From the NCBI GenBank assembly GCA_964528575.1, contig CAZGTQ010000406.1, forward strand, positions 1 through 36,810: a DNA stretch of 36,810 nucleotides. Reading direction: 5' to 3'. The DNA comes from CAZGTQ01 sp964528575 (GTDB lineage Bacteria > Planctomycetota > UBA1135 > GCA-002686595). The position numbers were made by a program, and so were the translations under genes. Positions 1 to 6,688 of the stretch are shown here, in pieces; the first letter of the stretch is position 1; each line of letters begins with the position of its first letter. Below the pieces are notes generated by a model, which saw nothing but the letters and a program-made list of their open reading frames with translations, was not told the origin of the DNA and did no database searches.

Positions 1-811
1 GGGGCGCGGCGGCGCTCGCTCGCGTCCCGCGCACGCGCACGAGCACGGCGCCGCGCAGCCGCAGCCGGCCGGGCACGCTCCCCGGCCGCGCGAACCAGTA
101 CGCCGGAGGCACGATCGCCCCCGCGTCGTCGGGCGCGGCGACGACGCGCTCCACGAGTCCCGCGAGGAGGCGCTCCGCCGGCCCGCCGCGACGCACGGCG
201 CCGGCGCGCGCCAGCGACTCGACCATGCGGCAGCAGCCGTCGAGCGCGGCGAGGCCGTGCCACGTCTCGTCGGCGAGCGCGCGCGCGACGTGCGCGCCCG
301 CGTGGCGCCGCGCGAGCCCGAGCTCGCCCAGGCGCGCGCGCAGCGGAGCGAGCATCTCCGCGCTCCCCGCCCACGTCCGCCACGCCCGCTCGGGCACCTC
401 GATCGCGTGCTGGTACAGATCGCGCGCGAGCGCGTCGCGCTCCGGCCAGCGCCGGCCGACGCTCGGGTCCATCACCTGCACGCGCCGTCCGGCGCGGCTC
501 CACGCGACGGCGAAGTGCGTCGCGCCGTGCGGCAGCGTGACGACGACGAGCGCGGGCAGGCTCCCGCTCTGGGGACGCAGCACGTGGTCCGCCGGGAGCA
601 GCACCTGCTCGGCCTCGAGCCCGAGCTCGCGCGCGACCTCCTCGAGCGTGTCGATCGACGTGCCGTCGACGTCGGTCTGGCACGCCTCGCGCAGGCGGTC
701 GTAGCTCGCCGCGATGCGGTGCCCCTCGAGCAGGCACGCGAGCGCCGCCGGACCGCAGTCCATGACGGAGCTCTGGACGACCTCGGGCGCGAGCAGCGCG
801 CGGCGCGTCAT
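1..811 (-). CDS. C39-peptidase-containing ABC exporter, N-terminal part (runs off left edge)
   Basis: Only the first 270 residues lie in the window; the reading frame stays open to base 1, so the rest of the gene is outside. The N-terminus is a C39 cysteine peptidase domain of the kind fused to peptide exporters that cleave double-glycine leaders. Cys19 sits in MDCGPAAL, His99 in ATHFAV and Asp115 in VMDPS, which gives the expected Cys-His-Asp triad. Residues 125-270 should lead towards the membrane domain, but no transmembrane helix or ATPase is yet visible. The ATG at 811 overlaps the TGA of the HlyD gene (ATGA), so the two are translationally coupled and probably form one type I secretion complex in the inner membrane. 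No double-glycine precursor peptide is visible nearby. A stand-alone C39 peptidase remains possible because the ABC part is not seen. Confidence 0.8.
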   Translation of the reverse strand, partial: MTRRALLAPEVVQSSVMDCGPAALACLLEGHRIAASYDRLREACQTDVDGTSIDTLEEVARELGLEAEQVLLPADHVLRPQSGSLPALVVVTLPHGATHFAVAWSRAGRRVQVMDPSVGRRWPERDALARDLYQHAIEVPERAWRTWAGSAEMLAPLRARLGELGLARRHAGAHVARALADETWHGLAALDGCCRMVESLARAGAVRRGGPAERLLAGLVERVVAAPDDAGAIVPPAYWFARPGSVPGRLRLRGAVLVRVRGTRASAAAP

Positions 812-1956
812 GGCGTCTTGCCCGCGGAGAGCAGCACGAGCTCGGCCGGCGAGACGTCCTCGAGCTCGACCTCGACCGCGCACTCGAGGCCGTGCTGCAA
901 CGGGATCTCGGTCGGCGCGTCGCGGTCGACGGCGAGCTCGACCTGGATGCGGCCGTCGCGCAGCTCGCGCCCGACGCTGGCGACGCGGGCGTGGACGACG
1001 CCCCAGCGGCTCCAGGGGAAGCCGTCGAAGCGCAGCCGCGCGCGCTGGCCGGGCGCGAGCCGGCCGAGCGCGACGTCGGGGGCGAACCGCGCCACGACCT
1101 CGAGCTCGGCGGCGGCGACGACCGCGGCGACGCGCGCGCCGCTCTCGACGTAGGTCCCCGGTCCGATCGGCGCGACGTCGGCGAGCTCGCCGTCCGCCGG
1201 CGCCCGCAGCGTCTTCTCGGCGATCTCGTGCTCGATGCGCTCGAGCGCGACCCGCGTCGTGGCGCTGCGGCCGTCGAGCGCGACGAGCGCGCCGCGCAGC
1301 GCCTCGAGCTCGGCGGAGCGGTCGCTCGCGAGACGGCGCTGGTCGAATTCGAGGCGCTCGAGCGAGAAGCGGTGCTCCTCGACCGCGCTCTTCGCGCGCA
1401 GCGTCTCGTTGCGCGCGCGCGAGAGCTCGAGCTCGGACAGGCCGCCCAGCTCGAACAGGCGCCCGAGCCGCGTCTCCTCCTCGTGGGCGAGCGTCGCCGC
1501 GAGCTCGAGCTGCGTCACGCTCTGCGCCGCCGCGTCGCGCGCGGCGCGGTCGGCCTCGGCCCCCTCGGCGCGCGCGCTCTCGAGCGCCTCGATGCGCCGC
1601 TCGAGCGCGACGCGCTCCCGCGCGAGCCCGTCCGCGCGCGCGCGCTCCTCGTCGAGCCGCAGCCGCTCCGCGCGCGCGTCGAGCTCGACGAGCGCGTCGC
1701 CGGCGCGCACGCGCGCGCCCAGCACGAGCCCGGGCGCGGCGACGACGCGACCGCTCGCCCCGGCGTGCACGCCGAACACGGCGCGGTCGACGACGACGCG
1801 CCCTTCGCCGGTGGTCGCGCGCAGCGTCACGCGCGCGCGCGCGAACCACAGCGCCCACAGCGCGAGCAGCACGACGGCGACGGCGATCCAGCCGAGCGCG
1901 CGGCCGTGGCCGTCGCTCTCGATCGAGCGCAAAGAGCGCGAGAAGGGACCCGCCAT
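808..1956 (-). CDS. HlyD-family membrane fusion protein (382 aa)
   Basis: This is the periplasmic adaptor of a type I secretion or peptide export system. A short cytoplasmic N-terminus is followed by one transmembrane helix at about residues 22-38. A lipoyl-like half-motif (ASGRVVAAPGLVLGARVRAGDALVELD) comes next, then a long Glu/Arg/Ala-rich coiled-coil hairpin, and a second lipoyl half (LRAPADGELADVAPIGPGTYVESG) leading into a beta-barrel domain. Length and order match HlyD/EmrA-type adaptors. The stop codon overlaps the start of the C39 exporter gene downstream, which identifies its likely partner. A TAGCCT hexamer on the minus strand (complement of 1967-1972), about 12 bases before the ATG, could be a -10 element. 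No clear Shine-Dalgarno sequence precedes the start. The exported substrate is unknown. Confidence 0.87.
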   Translation of the reverse strand: MAGPFSRSLRSIESDGHGRALGWIAVAVVLLALWALWFARARVTLRATTGEGRVVVDRAVFGVHAGASGRVVAAPGLVLGARVRAGDALVELDARAERLRLDEERARADGLARERVALERRIEALESARAEGAEADRAARDAAAQSVTQLELAATLAHEEETRLGRLFELGGLSELELSRARNETLRAKSAVEEHRFSLERLEFDQRRLASDRSAELEALRGALVALDGRSATTRVALERIEHEIAEKTLRAPADGELADVAPIGPGTYVESGARVAAVVAAAELEVVARFAPDVALGRLAPGQRARLRFDGFPWSRWGVVHARVASVGRELRDGRIQVELAVDRDAPTEIPLQHGLECAVEVELEDVSPAELVLLSAGKTP

Positions 1957-1987
1957 GGTGCGCGCCAGGCTACCGGGCGGGCGCGGA

Positions 1988-2026
1988 CGAACGAAAGCCC
2001 CGCCCGTCGGCGAGGACGGGCGGGGC
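1988..2026 (-). terminator. Rho-independent terminator after the secreted Arg/Glu-rich gene
   Basis: A perfect 12-bp inverted repeat (GCCCCGCCCGTC at 1997-2008 and its complement at 2015-2026) encloses a 6-base loop. On the minus strand it is followed by CTTTCGTTCG, a T-rich stretch that stands out in this GC-rich DNA. It lies 28 bases past the stop of the gene at 2054-2863, as expected for termination before the HlyD gene. Confidence 0.78.
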
Positions 2027-2053
2027 CTCTCCCCCCGGAGCCGGCTGCGCTCT

Positions 2054-2863
2054 TCAGCGGAGATCGAGCGCGACCGGGTTGCTCAGCGTGTCGACCGCGA
2101 AGGTGAGCGGGTCGATGACGAGGTACAGGTGGTGCAGGGTCAGCGGCGCGGCGGCGTAGACGCTGCGGTCGCCGGCGGGCACCACCACGGCGGCCTCGGC
2201 CCGGCCGTAGCCGTCGAGGAAGCCGATGCGGTGCGGGAACCACGGCAGGAGGTCGGCGGTCAGGGTCAACTGCGTGTACGCATCCTCGACCAGCGGTGCG
2301 CGGAAGCCGCCGATCAGCGTGCTGCCGCTCGCGCCCGAGGCGGAGCCGACGAACCAGTACAGCTTGCGGCCGTGCTCCAGGCCGGCGTCGAGCGCGAGCC
2401 GCTGGACGCCGCCCTCGACCGCCGAGACGAGGTCGAGGCTCGCCTCGAGCAGCGTCGGCTCTTCGAACGGACGGACGCCGTGCCAGCGCCTGCCGCTCGT
2501 CCCCGCTCCGCGAGCGACGTCCGCCAGCCGCGCCGCGACGACGCGACGGCTGCCGCCCGCGCCAGAGCGCTCGCGCTCCGAGCCCGGCCGCGGCCGCACC
2601 GCGTCGGCGCGCTCGCGCTGGGCTTCGGGACGCTCGCGCTGCTCGTCCGCGCGCTCGCGCTCGGCACCGGCGCGCTCGCGTTGCGCTGCGGATCGCGCAC
2701 GCATCGCGCGCGAGCGCTCGCGCACCGCGTCGCTCCGGCCTCTCGCGTCGGCGTCGTGGCGCGCCGGCTCTGCGACGGGGTCGTGGGCGAGCGCCCGGGC
2801 GTGCGCGGGGGCCGAGGCGGCGGCGAGGACGAGCGTCACTGCGAGGATCGAGAACCGCTTCAT
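2054..2863 (-). CDS. Secreted protein with Arg/Glu-rich low-complexity region and a C-terminal exported-protein module (269 aa)
   Basis: Function is not recognised. The start at 2863 was chosen because GGAAGGAG lies 7 bases upstream and the product begins MKRFSILAVTLVLAAASAPAHA, a clear signal peptide with an AHA cleavage motif. An upstream in-frame ATG at 2869 is too close to that ribosome site. Residues about 25-115 are low complexity, built on RERA/QRER-type repeats. The C-terminal 110 residues or so are ordered: a YWFVGSASGASG strand, a Gly/hydrophobic stretch, LLDGYGRAEAA-like residues, and a final ALDLR. This pattern (get-value strand, then a DG-x-G-x-A strand, then an LHHLYLVID-type strand) resembles the C-terminal module I associate with planctomycete exported proteins, including the beta-helix family in this window; that link is by eye only. 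The gene has its own terminator. Confidence 0.75.
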   Translation of the reverse strand: MKRFSILAVTLVLAAASAPAHARALAHDPVAEPARHDADARGRSDAVRERSRAMRARSAAQRERAGAERERADEQRERPEAQRERADAVRPRPGSERERSGAGGSRRVVAARLADVARGAGTSGRRWHGVRPFEEPTLLEASLDLVSAVEGGVQRLALDAGLEHGRKLYWFVGSASGASGSTLIGGFRAPLVEDAYTQLTLTADLLPWFPHRIGFLDGYGRAEAAVVVPAGDRSVYAAAPLTLHHLYLVIDPLTFAVDTLSNPVALDLR

Positions 2864-2950
2864 GATCATTCTCCTTCCGGGTAGGAGCACTCTCGGGGAC
2901 CCGTTCCCCATCGCGCTCACCGTCGGGAGGACCACGCGCGGGGCGTTGTA

Positions 2951-2963
2951 CGCGGATTCCGCG
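2951..2963. promoter_or_regulatory. Perfect 13-base palindrome in the divergent intergenic region
   Basis: CGCGGA-T-TCCGCG is flanked by TTG on the left and CAA on the right. It lies about 88 bases upstream of the secreted gene at 2863 and about 107 bases before the fbpA ATG. Its form suits a dimeric regulator, but nothing identifies the protein. GC-rich DNA produces such palindromes by chance more often than balanced DNA. Confidence 0.3.
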
Positions 2964-3002
2964 CAAAGGCGGCCGGGCAACTCGGCCCTCGCCGCCTGGT
3001 CT

Positions 3003-3017
3003 TGAGAACGAGTCTCA
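3003..3017 (+). promoter_or_regulatory. Fur-box-like operator upstream of fbpABC
   Basis: TGAGAACGAGTCTCA fits the 7-1-7 Fur palindrome form TGAGAATNATTCTCA at all but two of its 14 defined bases. It sits 16-66 bases upstream of the two possible fbpA starts, directly before a TAGGCT hexamer at 3020-3025 that could be a -10 element. Repressor binding here would block the promoter when iron is plentiful. The AT-leaning sequence is conspicuous in this GC-rich region. The regulator itself is not encoded in the window. Confidence 0.65.
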
Positions 3018-3069
3018 GCTAGGCTCGCGGCCCGTGACCGTCCCGCGACCCGGTTCCCCGCCGCCTCCC

Positions 3070-4107
3070 ATGCGCACTCGAGCTCTCCGATCGCTCCTCC
3101 CGCTCGCCCTGCTGTCCCTCGCCGCGCCCCTCGGCGCGCGGCAGAGCGACGTTGCGGTGCTCCACGTCTACTCCGCGCGCCACTACGACGTCGATCGCGC
3201 GCTCTACGAGGGCTTCGAGCAAGCGAGCGGCATCCGCATCGAGCTGGTCGAGGGCAAGGACGACGCGCTGCTCGCGCGGCTCGCGAGCGAGGGCCAGCGC
3301 TCGCCCGCGGACGTGTTCGTCACCGTCGACGCCGCGCGGCTGTGGCTCGCCGAGGAGGCCGGTCTGTTCCAGCCGGTGCGCTCGGACGTGCTCGAAGAGC
3401 GCATCCCCGCGCACCTGCGCCACCCCGACGGGCTGTGGTTCGGCCTCTCGACGCGCGCGCGGTGCATCGTGTACGCGAAGGAGCGCGTGCAGGAGTCGGA
3501 GCTGTCGACCTACGCGGACCTCGCGGCCGAGCGCTGGCGCGGGCGCGTGCTCGTGCGCTCGTCGTCGAACGTCTACAACCAGTCGCTGGTCGCGTCGCTG
3601 ATCGCGCGCAACGGCGAGGAACAGACCGAGAAGTGGGCCCGCGGGCTCGTCGCGAACTTCGCGCGCAAGCCGCAGGGCGGCGACACGGACCAGATCCGCG
3701 CGGTCGCGGCCGGCGAGGGCGACGTCGCGCTCGTCAACAGCTACTACTTCGCGCGCCTGCTCTCGTCCGACGATCCGAAGGATCGCGAGGTCGTCGCCCA
3801 GGTCGCGCTCTTCTTCCCCAACCAGGACGGCCGCGGCACGCACGTCAACGTGAGCGGCGCGGGCGTCCTGAAGACTTGCGCCGACGTCGGCGCGGCGGTG
3901 CGCTTCCTCGAGTATCTCAGCGGTGACGCCGCGCAGCGCATCTTCGCGCTGGGCAACAACGAGTTCCCCGCGGCGCAGGGCGTGCCGCTCGCGCCCGCGC
4001 TCGAGCCGTGGAAGACGAAGAAGCTCGACGCGCAGACGTCGGTCGCCGAGATGGGCCGGCGCAACCGCGAAGCGATCCTGCTGATGGATCGCGCCGGGTG
4101 GCGCTGA
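3070..4107 (+). CDS. fbpA: Ferric-iron ABC transporter substrate-binding protein (345 aa)
   Basis: This is the periplasmic iron(III)-binding protein of the FbpA/FutA family, which hands Fe3+ to the FbpBC permease. The signal peptide is MRTRALRSLLPLALLSLAAPLGA. The mature protein opens VLHVYSARHYDVDRALYEGF, the family's typical first strand. It carries GIRIELVEGKDDALLARL and ADVFVTVDAARL, and the pair of iron-ligand tyrosines Y225-Y226 in NSYYFARL (precursor numbering). I used the ATG at 3070 because it starts directly at the signal peptide; a GTG at 3034 would add 12 residues and would be nearly leaderless if TAGGCT at 3020 is the -10. The following permease gene overlaps its last 10 bases. 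The substrate assignment rests on family motifs and on the Fur-like box. Confidence 0.92.
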   Translation: MRTRALRSLLPLALLSLAAPLGARQSDVAVLHVYSARHYDVDRALYEGFEQASGIRIELVEGKDDALLARLASEGQRSPADVFVTVDAARLWLAEEAGLFQPVRSDVLEERIPAHLRHPDGLWFGLSTRARCIVYAKERVQESELSTYADLAAERWRGRVLVRSSSNVYNQSLVASLIARNGEEQTEKWARGLVANFARKPQGGDTDQIRAVAAGEGDVALVNSYYFARLLSSDDPKDREVVAQVALFFPNQDGRGTHVNVSGAGVLKTCADVGAAVRFLEYLSGDAAQRIFALGNNEFPAAQGVPLAPALEPWKTKKLDAQTSVAEMGRRNREAILLMDRAGWR

Positions 4108-5651
4108 GAGGCCTCAGCCGCTGGTCCGCGCTCGCGCTCGGCCTCGCGGCGCTCACGGCGCTTCCCGCGCTCGTCGTCGTGAGTCACGTCGGTGCCGACA
4201 GCGAAGGGCTGTGGGCGCACATGGCGAGCACCGTGCTGGGCGGCTACGTCCGCAACACCCTCGGGCTCGTACTCGGCGTCGGCGCCGGCGCGCTGCTCCT
4301 CGGCGTCCCGACCGCGTGGGTCGTCACGACGTGCGCGTTCCCGCTGCGGCGGGTGCTGCTCGTCGCGCTGCTCCTGCCGCTGAGCGTGCCGACGTACTTG
4401 ATGGCGTACGCCTACACCGATCTGCTCCAACTCGGGCCGATCCCGATCCGCTCGCTCGGCGGAGCGATCTTCACGTTCTCGTTCGTCCTCTACCCGTACG
4501 TCTTCCTGCTCGCGCGCGCGGCTTTCCTCGAGCAGTCCGCTTGCGCGCTCGACGTGAGCCGCACGCTCGGCGCCGGGCCGTGGCGCTCGTTCTTCACCGT
4601 GGCGCTGCCGATGGCGCGGCCGGCGATCGTCGCGGGACTCGCGCTCGTCCTGATGGAGACGCTCGCGGAGTACGGAGCGGTCGACTACTTCGCCGTCGAC
4701 ACGTTCACGACCGGCATCTACCGAGCGTGGAGCGCTCTCGGCTCGCCCGCGGCCGCCTGCCAGCTCGCCGCGGCCCTCCTCGCGTTCGTGCTCGTCGTGC
4801 TCGCGGGCGAGCGGATCGCGCGCGGACGAGCGCGCTACGCTGCGCCGACCGGCCGGGCGCGCACGGCGCATCGCCGCCGGCTTGCGGGAGCGCGCGCCGC
4901 GCTCGCCGTCGCGCTCTGTCTCGCGCCGGTCTGCCTCGGCTTCGTCGTGCCCGCCGCGACGCTCGCGACGAACGCTCTCGCCGCGGACCCCGCGACCCGC
5001 TGGCTCGACGTTCCCCAGCTCGCGGGCAACACAGCGTTCGTCGCCGCGGCCGCGGCGGCGCTCGTCGCACTCGTCGGGCTGCTCGTCGCGTACGGGCGGC
5101 GGCTCGATCCACGCCTCGCGGTCCGTGTCGGAGCGCGCGTCTCGGCGAGCGGCTACGCGCTCCCGGGCTCGGTCGTCGCCGTCGGCGTGCTCGTCGCGGT
5201 CGGCCACTTCGACCGCTGGACCGGCCTCTGGGCGAGCGGGACGATCGCGGCGCTCCTGTACGCGTACGCCGTGCGCTTCCAGGCGCTGTCGCTGCACGCG
5301 CTCGAAGCGGGGCTCGCGAAGGTGCGGCCGTCGATGGACGACGCGGCGCGCACGCTCGGCAGCGGCCCCGGCGGCGTGCTCGCGCGCGTGCACGCGCCGC
5401 TCGTGTCGGGGAGCCTGTTGACCGCGCTCCTGCTCGTCTTCGTCGAGGTGATGAAGGAGCTGCCGGCGACGATGATCGTGCGGCCGTTCGATTTCGAGAC
5501 GCTCGCGGTGCACGTGCACAGGTACGCGTCCGACGAGCGGCTCGCCGAGGCCGCGGCGCCGGCGCTGATGATCGTCGCTGTCGGGCTCGTGCCGGTCGCG
5601 CTGCTCAGCCGGGCGATCGAGCGCGTCGGGGAGCGACGCGCGGCGGCGTGA
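4098..5651 (+). CDS. fbpB: Iron ABC transporter permease, two fused membrane domains (517 aa)
   Basis: This is the inner-membrane channel of the ferric-iron importer. It consists of two homologous halves with about 12 hydrophobic helices in total, as in FbpB/HitB/SfuB. Each half has the cytoplasmic loop that docks the ATPase: DVSRTLGAGPWRSFFTVALP in the first half and DDAARTLGSGPGGVLARVHAP in the second. MKELPATMIVRPF follows the second loop and is typical of the family. The GTG at 4098 was taken as the start; it overlaps the end of fbpA by 10 bases and precedes the first membrane helix. An upstream ATG at 4008 in the same frame would need 90 bases inside fbpA and gives a non-membrane extension. 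The gene ends in a GTGA overlap with fbpC. Confidence 0.93.
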   Translation: MALRGLSRWSALALGLAALTALPALVVVSHVGADSEGLWAHMASTVLGGYVRNTLGLVLGVGAGALLLGVPTAWVVTTCAFPLRRVLLVALLLPLSVPTYLMAYAYTDLLQLGPIPIRSLGGAIFTFSFVLYPYVFLLARAAFLEQSACALDVSRTLGAGPWRSFFTVALPMARPAIVAGLALVLMETLAEYGAVDYFAVDTFTTGIYRAWSALGSPAAACQLAAALLAFVLVVLAGERIARGRARYAAPTGRARTAHRRRLAGARAALAVALCLAPVCLGFVVPAATLATNALAADPATRWLDVPQLAGNTAFVAAAAAALVALVGLLVAYGRRLDPRLAVRVGARVSASGYALPGSVVAVGVLVAVGHFDRWTGLWASGTIAALLYAYAVRFQALSLHALEAGLAKVRPSMDDAARTLGSGPGGVLARVHAPLVSGSLLTALLLVFVEVMKELPATMIVRPFDFETLAVHVHRYASDERLAEAAAPALMIVAVGLVPVALLSRAIERVGERRAAA

Positions 5652-6688
5652 GCGCGCTCGAGCTCGACGCGGTCGTGCACGCGTACGACGGCGTGCCCGC
5701 GCTGCGCGGCGTGAGCCTCGCGGTCGGGCCCGGCGAGCTCGTCTGCCTCGTCGGGCCGTCCGGGTGCGGCAAGACGACGCTGCTGCGCGTCGCCGCGGGG
5801 CTCGAGCGGCCGGCCGCGGGCGCGGTGCGCGTCGCAGGCCGTCTCGTCGAGGGCGAGCGGGTCCACGTCCCGCCCGAGAAGCGCGGCATCGGCATGGTGT
5901 TCCAGGACTACGCGCTGTTCCCCCACCTCGACGTCGCGCGCAACGTCGCGTACGGCCTGCGCCGGCGGCGGCGAGCCGAGCGCGCGCGGCGCGTCGCCGA
6001 GATGCTCGCGCTCGTCGGTCTCGAGGAGCGCGCCGCGCGTCATCCGCACGAGCTCTCGGGCGGCGAGCAGCAGCGCGTCGCCCTCGCGCGGGCGCTCGCA
6101 CCCGCGCCGTCGATCCTGCTCCTCGACGAGCCGTTCTCGAGCCTCGACGCGACCGAGCGGGGCCGCGTTCGCGAAGAGACGCGCGCGATCCTGCGCGCGA
6201 GCGGCGCGGCGGCGGTGCTCGTCACGCACGACGGAGAGGAGGCGCTCCAGCTCGGCGAGCGCGTGTGCGTGCTGCGCGCCGGGGCGGTCGAGCAGATCGG
6301 TACGCCGAGCGACGTCTACTTCCGGCCCGCCGGCGTCTTCGTCGCGACGTTCTTCGGCGACGCCAACGTGCTCGACGCGACGGTGGCGGACGGCGCCGCG
6401 CACACGCCGCTCGGCGCGCTCGCGCTGGATCCTCCGCCGGCGTTCCAGGGTCCTGCGCTCGCCGTCGTGCGCCACGAGGCGCTGCGCGTCGCGCGCGCGG
6501 ACGGCTCCGGCGTGGAGGCGCGCATCGTCGACACGCGTCTCGCCGGCGGCCGGCGGCTGACGCGGCTGCGGCTCGCGGACGGCGCGTGCGTCGACGTGCG
6601 CCACCCCGCGGTCGACGCGGCCGAGCCGGGAACGAGCGTGCGCGTCGAGCTATGCGCTCCCCGCCTCGTGCACGTGTTCCCGCGTTAG
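5648..6688 (+). CDS. fbpC: Iron ABC transporter ATP-binding protein (346 aa)
   Basis: This is the cytoplasmic ATPase that drives FbpB. Walker A is GPSGCGKTT at residues 36-44, the Q-loop lies in GMVFQDYALFPHL, the signature LSGGEQQ starts at 136, Walker B is LLLDEP with D160-E161, and the switch histidine is H194 in VTHDGEE. After about residue 225 comes a TOBE-type regulatory domain, as in other FbpC/PotA-like importers. The start is a GTG sharing four bases with the fbpB stop (GTGA), so the three fbp genes are one coupled operon. The last 39 bases overlap the convergent cusA gene on the other strand. Confidence 0.93.
   Translation: MSALELDAVVHAYDGVPALRGVSLAVGPGELVCLVGPSGCGKTTLLRVAAGLERPAAGAVRVAGRLVEGERVHVPPEKRGIGMVFQDYALFPHLDVARNVAYGLRRRRRAERARRVAEMLALVGLEERAARHPHELSGGEQQRVALARALAPAPSILLLDEPFSSLDATERGRVREETRAILRASGAAAVLVTHDGEEALQLGERVCVLRAGAVEQIGTPSDVYFRPAGVFVATFFGDANVLDATVADGAAHTPLGALALDPPPAFQGPALAVVRHEALRVARADGSGVEARIVDTRLAGGRRLTRLRLADGACVDVRHPAVDAAEPGTSVRVELCAPRLVHVFPR

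Noticed and set aside
3002..3025. TTGAGA/TAGGCT as a standard -35/-10 pair for fbpA
   Set aside because: The spacer is 12 bases instead of about 17. TTGAGA is better explained as part of the Fur-like palindrome.
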